64,000 nt of DNA. Source: Micavibrio sp. Its GTDB lineage: Bacteria > Pseudomonadota > Alphaproteobacteria > Micavibrionales > Micavibrionaceae. Below are positions 58,821-64,000 of this stretch, piece by piece; within the stretch, counting starts at the first letter, position 1, and each line of letters starts with the position of its first letter. The stretch is from the NCBI GenBank assembly GCA_021604545.1, contig BQJE01000005.1, positions 62,001 through 126,000 on the forward strand. The letters are read 5' to 3'. The notes under the pieces are model-generated. The model had not been told where the DNA came from and made no database searches. It saw only the letters and a list, made by a program, of their open reading frames with translations. The translations under genes and the position numbers were made by a program.

Positions 58821-59414
58821 TTATTGAAGGCTTGTAAAACTGATGATTGTGTTGCATTGGGCGCTGTACATCTGAATGACACCTTTTTTGCTTAGCGTAA
58901 GGATCTGATTGCAGGTTGAATTTCCTTCTATCGGCATGCTTTTAGTCGCCCCGTCATCGAGAGCCATGTTCATGGTCCCACTTTCATTGCTGAATGTCTG
59001 TACAGTCGCTTTCTCCCCATCTTTTGATATCTTAACCGATTGTATTTCTATTTTTGTTTCGTAATCAGTGACGGCTTCCTGCGCCTGCTCGATACTTTCA
59101 ATGAAATCATTTCTATTAAGGCTCAGGCTGTTCTTTTGTATAGGCTGGCCAGGGATAATGTACTGCATTGAACTTTTAAAGCGTGCACCCTTATCAAGAT
59201 GACGATCAAGATAATCTATAATTTCCTTTGGGGACATGTTGGTATTTTGTCCAGATGTTATTTCTGCTGTTTTTGTAATGAAGTCCCGGATTAGTGGTTC
59301 CGTTAGTTTTGGATATTTTTTTTCAGCATGGCTGGTGCCCGGAAAAGTAAGAACCAGGCACGAAAGAAAACAGATAAATGATAAAGACAAAACGTTTTTC
59401 ACGCGTACTGCCAT
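58821..59414 (-). CDS. Hypothetical exported protein
   Basis: A 197-residue protein from the ATG at 59414, chosen because it gives a proper signal peptide (VKNVLSLSFICFLSCLVLTF, cleavage near SHAEK). The mature part is small alpha/beta with two Cys near the C-terminus (STCNQIL and SAQCNTI) likely to pair. The fold, a helix pair then an antiparallel sheet, is like a nuclear-transport-factor-2 or lipocalin-like periplasmic protein, but this is only an impression. It is convergent with sdhB. Confidence 0.6.
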   Translation of the reverse strand: MAVRVKNVLSLSFICFLSCLVLTFPGTSHAEKKYPKLTEPLIRDFITKTAEITSGQNTNMSPKEIIDYLDRHLDKGARFKSSMQYIIPGQPIQKNSLSLNRNDFIESIEQAQEAVTDYETKIEIQSVKISKDGEKATVQTFSNESGTMNMALDDGATKSMPIEGNSTCNQILTLSKKGVIQMYSAQCNTIISFTSLQ

Positions 59415-59591
59415 CGTTAAAACACTCTTAATTATTAGTTTTGCATCTGAAAGTGTTACGACTTTGTACGCACTTTCCCCCATAAATCTTATCTTATTAT
59501 TATCGCCTAAAAAGGTGAATTTACCCCTAAAATTCCGGTTATTGTACCTGTGGGAGAAAATCGATCATAACGCATTGAATTTCAATGTATT

Positions 59592-60425
59592 TTAGGCATC
59601 TATATCCAGGCCAATATCCAGTGCCGGGGCGCTATGGGTGAGGGCGCCGATAGAGATATAATCGACACCGGTTTCAGCAATTGCCCTGACAGTTTCGAGG
59701 TTCACGCCACCGGACGCCTCGGTTTTAATTTTTCCTTGCGCCATCTGAACGGCCTTTTTAAGAGTTTCCACGTCCATATTATCAAGGAGCACAATATCGG
59801 CGCCGCCATGGCTCAAAACTTCCTCAAGCTGCAAGAGTGTATCAACTTCAATTTCTATACTGTCCTGTCCTTTGACAGCATCAAGAGCAGGCTTTATGCC
59901 GTTCGCAACGGCAATGTGATTATCCTTAATCAGAACCGCATCATAAAGTCCCATACGGTGATTGCTTCCACCTGCAATCGCCACAGCATATTTTTGTAAG
60001 GCGCGCAGGCAGGGAATGGTTTTGCGGGTATCGAGGATTTTTGCTTTTGTTCCTTGTATGGCTTCCACATATTGATAGGTGAGGGTGGCAATGCCTGATA
60101 GATGCGTCAGAAAGTTGAGCGCCGTGCGCTCGCCAATTAAAATGGATTGTGTTGGGCCTTCGATCGTCAGGATATATTGCCCAGCGTCAAGTTTATCTCC
60201 ATCTTTGGCGTGGCGCGTAAACGTGATTTCGTCACTCAGGAGAAAAAACGTTGTTTCGGCGAGTTGAATACCTGCAAGGACACCAGATTCGCGTGCACGC
60301 ATAATAGCCTTTGTTTTGTGGGTGTCTGGGATAATGTTCTGGCTGGTTACGTCATGACCTTTGTCCAGATCTTCCTTCAGCGCATCACGCACAAGATATT
60401 CATGCGTGCGGGAAATGCCGCTCAT
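59592..60425 (-). CDS. nadC: Nicotinate-nucleotide pyrophosphorylase (quinolinate phosphoribosyltransferase)
   Basis: Converts quinolinate and PRPP to nicotinate mononucleotide. The 277-residue product has DLDKGHDVTSQNIIP-type N-terminus, SGIATLTYQYVEAIQGTKAK, LDTRKTIPCLRALQKYAVA and EASGGVNLETVRAIAETGVD with the active site residues. Coupled to nadA (stop and start share one base). No nadB lies between, unlike the common nadA-nadB-nadC order. Confidence 0.95.
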   Translation of the reverse strand: MSGISRTHEYLVRDALKEDLDKGHDVTSQNIIPDTHKTKAIMRARESGVLAGIQLAETTFFLLSDEITFTRHAKDGDKLDAGQYILTIEGPTQSILIGERTALNFLTHLSGIATLTYQYVEAIQGTKAKILDTRKTIPCLRALQKYAVAIAGGSNHRMGLYDAVLIKDNHIAVANGIKPALDAVKGQDSIEIEVDTLLQLEEVLSHGGADIVLLDNMDVETLKKAVQMAQGKIKTEASGGVNLETVRAIAETGVDYISIGALTHSAPALDIGLDIDA

Positions 60426-61450
60426 CAGCTCAACTCCAGCATCCGGTCGACGGCTTTTCTGGCACGCTTGGATATTTCAGGATCAACATGAATCTCCGGC
60501 TCTTCGCTCTGGATGGTCTTTAAAATCTTCGGCAGAGAAATCATTTTCATGAAGGGGCAGAGCTGGCAGGTGCCAATCATTTCAACATCCGGGTTGGCGG
60601 CGGCGACATTATCACTCATTGAACATTCGGTCATGAGAACGGCTTTGTGCGGTTGGTTTTCCTTGATGTAATCATCCATCTGCGCGGTTGAGCCGGAAAA
60701 GTCAGACTCAGCGATAACTTCCGGTGGGCACTCGGGATGGGCAAGCACCACAACATTTTCGTTGGCGGCTCTTATGCCTGTCACATCCTTGGCCGTAAAA
60801 CGTTCGTGAACGACGCAGGTGCCTTCCCAGAACAAAACATTGATGTCAGACCCTTTTTCTTTTAGCTGTGCCGCTACATTCTGCGCAAGGAACTTATCCG
60901 GCGTCATGATGACCGTATCATGCCCCTCCTTACCTAATGCCTCGACAATTTTGAGAGCGTTGGAAGATGTGCAGCACACATCGGATTCTGCTTTCACATC
61001 GGCTGATGTATTCACGTATGTCACAACCGGCACACCGGGGTGTTCTTTTTTAAGTCTGCGGATATCCTCAGCCGTAATTGATTCGGCGAGGCTGCATCCT
61101 GCCTTTAAATCCGGCAGCAGAATTTTCTTCTCCGGGCAGAGAATTTTCGAGGTCTCCGCCATGAAATGCACACCGCATTGCACAATGATATCAGCATCCG
61201 ATTTGGCGGCTTCCTGCGCAAGCTTCAGAGAATCACCAACAATATCGCCAACACCATAGAAAATATCCGGCGTCATATAGTTATGTGCCAGAATAACGGC
61301 GTTCTTTTCCTTCTTGAGACGGTTAATCTCATGAATATAGGGCGCCAGCGTCTTCCAGTGGCTCTCCTTGTATTGCCTGGAGAGCTTCTGGTAGATGGAT
61401 GCGGTGGATTCCGCCACTTCCTGCGTGTATTCCAGCTTTTGTGTCTGCAT
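60425..61450 (-). CDS. nadA: Quinolinate synthase A
   Basis: Condenses iminoaspartate with dihydroxyacetone phosphate on a 4Fe-4S cluster. The 341-residue product has the expected Cys ligands: DADIIVQCGVHFMAET, SDVCCTSSNALKIVE and GTCQLCPFMKMIS, with HPECPPEVI in between. The 5' gene of the pair with nadC. The source of iminoaspartate, normally NadB or aspartate dehydrogenase, must be encoded elsewhere. Confidence 0.96.
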   Translation of the reverse strand: MQTQKLEYTQEVAESTASIYQKLSRQYKESHWKTLAPYIHEINRLKKEKNAVILAHNYMTPDIFYGVGDIVGDSLKLAQEAAKSDADIIVQCGVHFMAETSKILCPEKKILLPDLKAGCSLAESITAEDIRRLKKEHPGVPVVTYVNTSADVKAESDVCCTSSNALKIVEALGKEGHDTVIMTPDKFLAQNVAAQLKEKGSDINVLFWEGTCVVHERFTAKDVTGIRAANENVVVLAHPECPPEVIAESDFSGSTAQMDDYIKENQPHKAVLMTECSMSDNVAAANPDVEMIGTCQLCPFMKMISLPKILKTIQSEEPEIHVDPEISKRARKAVDRMLELS

Positions 61451-61539
61451 AATTGTTCTTTAAATGTTCGCCCTGTGCTAATAGTTTAGGTATATTTCAT
61501 GCTCGGGAAGTCAAGGTCAAGGGTTATCAGGGGCAAAAC

Positions 61540-62835
61540 ATGGCTGATTTATTTGCAGTAGAGGATATACCGGAGGACGCGCCAAGGCCGCTGCCGGATC
61601 GCCTGCGTCCGCAAACACTGGATGAGGTGGTTGGGCAGGACCATATTGTCGGTAAAGATGGCCCTTTGCGTAAGATGGTCGATGGTGGGCATTTGTCTTC
61701 GCTGGTTCTCTGGGGACCGCCGGGTTGCGGCAAAACGACGTTGGCTAGAATTCTCAGCAAACATACCGATCTTCATTTCGAGCAGCTCTCGGCGATTTTT
61801 TCCGGTGTGCAGGATTTACGCAAGGTTTTCGAAGGCGCCAAAATCCGTCGGCAAAAAGGTAAGGGCACATTGCTGTTCGTCGATGAGATTCACCGTTTTA
61901 ACAAATCACAACAAGATGCGTTTTTACCGGTGATGGAAGACGGCACGATTACGTTGATTGGTGCAACCACCGAAAACCCATCGTTTGAATTGAATGCCGC
62001 TTTACTCTCGCGCGGGCAGGTTTTTGTCTTAAAGCGTCTGGATGATGAGGCGCTTGAAAAATTATTGGCCCGCGCCGAAAAAGAAGTGGGCCATAAGCTG
62101 CCCCTTGATGAGCAGGCACGCAGCACCATGAAAGCTATGGCCGATGGTGATGGGCGTTATGTGCTTTCGATGGCCGAGCAGGTTCTGGATCAGGGTGAAT
62201 TATTGGATACCGAAGGGCTGCTAAACCTTATACAACGCCGCGCACCGCTCTACGATAAAGGCGACGAGGCGCATTTTAATCTCATCAGCGCCTTTCATAA
62301 ATCACTGCGGGCTAGCGATGCTGATGGCGCGTTATATTGGATGGCGCGGATGCTAGCGGGCGGCGAAGATCCTGCTTATATCCTGCGCCGCATGACCTGC
62401 GTGGCCTCAGAAGATATTTCCAATGCTGACCCGCAGGCGCTACCGCTCGTCATTGCGGCCTGGGATGCTTACGAGCGTCTTGGGTTGCCCGAAGGTGAAT
62501 TGGCAATGGCGCAGGCCTGCACTTATTTGGCATGCGCGCCCAAATCCAATGCCAGCTATATGGCGCTGAAGGCAGCGAAACGTGCTGCGCAGGATACAGG
62601 CTCGTTGATGCCGCCCAAACATGCGATGAATGCACCGACGAAATTGATGAAAAAAGAGGGGTATAGTCTCGGCTATGAATATGACCATGACACGCCGGGC
62701 GGTTTTTCGGGGCAGAGTTATTTTCCTGATGATCTGGAGCGGCAGGAATTTTATAAACCTGTTGAGCGCGGCTTTGAACGTGAAATTAAAAAACGATTGG
62801 ATTATTGGTCAAAGTTGAGAGCAGACAAGTCTTAA
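61540..62835 (+). CDS. rarA: Replication-associated recombination protein RarA (MgsA)
   Basis: An AAA+ clamp-loader-like ATPase acting at stalled forks. The 431-residue product from the ATG at 61540 (AGGGG seven bases upstream) has PLPDRLRPQTLDEVVGQDHI, Walker A GPPGCGKTTLARIL, Walker B LLFVDEIHRFNKSQQDAFL and the C-terminal tetramerisation domain. The open frame extends 29 codons upstream without a good start. In related genomes crcB often follows directly; here a repeat element and a permease intervene. Confidence 0.94.
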   Translation: MADLFAVEDIPEDAPRPLPDRLRPQTLDEVVGQDHIVGKDGPLRKMVDGGHLSSLVLWGPPGCGKTTLARILSKHTDLHFEQLSAIFSGVQDLRKVFEGAKIRRQKGKGTLLFVDEIHRFNKSQQDAFLPVMEDGTITLIGATTENPSFELNAALLSRGQVFVLKRLDDEALEKLLARAEKEVGHKLPLDEQARSTMKAMADGDGRYVLSMAEQVLDQGELLDTEGLLNLIQRRAPLYDKGDEAHFNLISAFHKSLRASDADGALYWMARMLAGGEDPAYILRRMTCVASEDISNADPQALPLVIAAWDAYERLGLPEGELAMAQACTYLACAPKSNASYMALKAAKRAAQDTGSLMPPKHAMNAPTKLMKKEGYSLGYEYDHDTPGGFSGQSYFPDDLERQEFYKPVERGFEREIKKRLDYWSKLRADKS

Positions 62836-62839
62836 GTTT

Positions 62840-62993
62840 GTCATCCCCGCGGCCTTACGTAAGTAAGGCTTAAACAGCGGGGATCCAGAACAGAGCAAAG
62901 CAAAGCAAAGCAAAGCAAAGCAAAGCAAAGCAAAGCTTGGCACATATGGATCCCGTTCGTGCAAATGCGCTGCGCGCATGCCAACGGGATGAC
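62840..62993. repeat. Two-hairpin dispersed palindromic element, copy B, with a CAAAG tract
   Basis: Bounded by GTCATCCC and GGGATGAC, 154 bp. Shares with copy A (13435-13566, opposite orientation) the modules GTCATCCCCGCGGCCT, GCGGGGATCC, GGATCCCGTTCGTGCAA and CCAACGGGATGAC. Between the two hairpins lie eight tandem CAAAG units (62896-62935). Sits between rarA and the DMT permease. Confidence 0.8.
62896..62935. repeat. Eight tandem CAAAG units
   Basis: A perfect 40-bp pentanucleotide microsatellite inside the dispersed palindromic element. Likely to vary in copy number by slippage. It is outside genes as I read them. Confidence 0.9.
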
Positions 62994-63002
62994 GGCGGTG
63001 TA

Positions 63003-63866
63003 TTAAAATCCGCTTCGTTCTTTTTCGATCAGATAAATGCCGCTGCCGATGATAATGGCCGCGCCCAGCATCATCCAGAGATCCGGCAGATCGGAAAAGA
63101 TTACATAGCCAAATACCAGCCCCCAGATCATTTGTGAATAATGCATGGGGGCAACGGCGGCGCTGGGTGTGCTGCGATATGCTATTGAGAGCGCTATTAC
63201 TCCGGTTGCGATGCCTATGCCACATATTACAAAAAGTAAAAAATGTTCTGTAGCCGGTATTTGTAAATCGTTCCATATAAGAGGAAGTGTTATAGCGGTT
63301 GTTCCGGCCACGGGAAAAAATCCCATACAAAACAGGCTTTCTCCCTGCATAGAACGTGAGACAATCCATTTAAGTGCAAGACAAAAGGCTGCCCCAAGCG
63401 GCAGCAACAAAGCGAAATCAAACCCCTCCCCTGTAGGACGCATGGCGATAAGGACGCCTGTGAATCCTAATGCGAGGGCTGTCCAACGCGCTGCTGTAAC
63501 TTTTTCCCTATAGATCAATATGGCGAGCAAGGTAGCAATAAAAGGCATGGCAAACACGATTGTATAAGCTGTTGTTAGCTGCAGGTTTTTAAAAGCATAG
63601 ACGATCATAACGCTGATCAGGAAATTCATAATCGTTCGCAGGATATGCAATCTTGCCATGCCAGGCGCAGGCTTTTTAAACCCTCCTATCCATGGAGAAG
63701 AAAGCAGAAGTACAATAGATGCCGCAGCCATAATATAGGCGACAATCAGTAAAACAGGATAACTGCCTATAAGAAACTTAGCCGAGGCATCGCTGATGGA
63801 AAAGCCACTATAGCCCAGTAGCGCTAGCGCAATCCCCTTTTGTGTGTTAGTTAAGTTTTTGAACAT
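63003..63866 (-). CDS. DMT superfamily (EamA) permease
   Basis: A 287-residue inner-membrane protein with about ten helices in two EamA halves: about 8-135 and 150-280. LLGYSGFSISDASAKFLIG, FAMPFIATLLAILIYREKV and APMHYSQMIWGLVFGYVIF are typical. Substrate unknown; relatives move metabolites or amino acids. AT-richer than rarA before it. Divergent from crcB, with 21 bp between starts, and flanked by the palindromic element. Confidence 0.85.
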   Translation of the reverse strand: MFKNLTNTQKGIALALLGYSGFSISDASAKFLIGSYPVLLIVAYIMAAASIVLLLSSPWIGGFKKPAPGMARLHILRTIMNFLISVMIVYAFKNLQLTTAYTIVFAMPFIATLLAILIYREKVTAARWTALALGFTGVLIAMRPTGEGFDFALLLPLGAAFCLALKWIVSRSMQGESLFCMGFFPVAGTTAITLPLIWNDLQIPATEHFLLFVICGIGIATGVIALSIAYRSTPSAAVAPMHYSQMIWGLVFGYVIFSDLPDLWMMLGAAIIIGSGIYLIEKERSGF

Positions 63867-63887
63867 ACAACCTTTTAAGAGGTATTC

Positions 63888-64000
63888 ATGATTAGCACAA
63901 TAGGAGCGATAGCGGCCGGCGGGGCTATAGGGGCAACTTTACGCTATGGGGTCAATGTGGCTAGTGCGCATTTGTGGGGGACGGATTTCCCCTGGGCTAC
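63888..64000 (+). CDS. crcB: Fluoride channel CrcB/FluC, N-terminal part
   Basis: 37 complete codons before the window edge. AGAGG precedes the ATG by about five bases. GAIAAGGAIGATLRYGVNVA and FPWAT match the first helix and the conserved FPWGT region of CrcB dual-topology fluoride exporters. The rest lies beyond the window. Confidence 0.8.
   Translation, partial: MISTIGAIAAGGAIGATLRYGVNVASAHLWGTDFPWA

Noticed and set aside
62896..62935. Possible CRISPR array
   Set aside because: Tandem 5-bp units with no spacers; a microsatellite.
62809..63369. 186-codon minus-strand frame crossing the CAAAG repeat
   Set aside because: Contains repetitive LLCFA text produced by the microsatellite and overlaps the permease gene in another frame.

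Overview
This window is a stretch of alphaproteobacterial chromosome of middling GC, about 50% by eye, and it is almost wholly coding. The case for Alphaproteobacteria rests on gene content and order: divK-pleD-rpmG, a PodJ-like polarity protein, an HdaA-type replication regulator, an EipB/DUF1849 envelope protein, rnd-aspS, pyrB-plsY-dprA-topA and sdhCDAB. The exact order is not fixed by what I can see. A Rhodospirillales or Micavibrionales-like lineage is my inference.

Layout. 1-1124 (minus) holds the edge-truncated start of a Wzx-type polysaccharide flippase and a small membrane protein. 1215-9563 holds a PodJ-like coiled-coil/Sel1/peptidoglycan-binding protein, an XRE regulator with a clear palindromic operator, ispE, a TPR lipid-or-export-type protein and ETF-quinone oxidoreductase. 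9693-17150 holds a family 4/5 uracil-DNA glycosylase, a soluble lytic transglycosylase, hisN, alaS and ndk. 17147-20533 is a 1128-residue hybrid histidine kinase. 20745-29072 holds purN, purM, a DUF2066 protein, an AI-2E family transporter, hdaA, a SixA-type phosphatase, rnd and aspS. 29202-33405 holds signalling and envelope genes: a diguanylate cyclase, eipB, divK, pleD and rpmG. 33487-38843 is topA-dprA-plsY-pyrB. 58821-64000 holds nadC, nadA, rarA, a DMT permease and the start of crcB.

The most distinctive block is 40756-51499. It encodes a type IVb pilus / type II secretion-like machine: a short prepilin peptidase, a receiver-only response regulator, a lipoprotein secretin, a periplasmic Ig-repeat protein with a PilP-like tail, a GspE/PilB-class ATPase with a tetracysteine motif, a GspF-class platform protein, two single-pass assembly proteins and two large prepilin-like proteins that lack the usual Glu5. 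A second hybrid kinase (51510-53498) abuts it convergently. The machine type is recognisable, but the particular set and its two-component neighbours look lineage-specific, so this is the best candidate here for an undescribed system.

Other structure not explained by genes: three families of intergenic palindromes (one a two-hairpin element present twice in opposite orientation, one copy with eight CAAAG repeats inside), an abrupt 270-bp low-GC patch inside alaS, a small frameshifted gene next to ndk, and several small genes of 45-71 residues.
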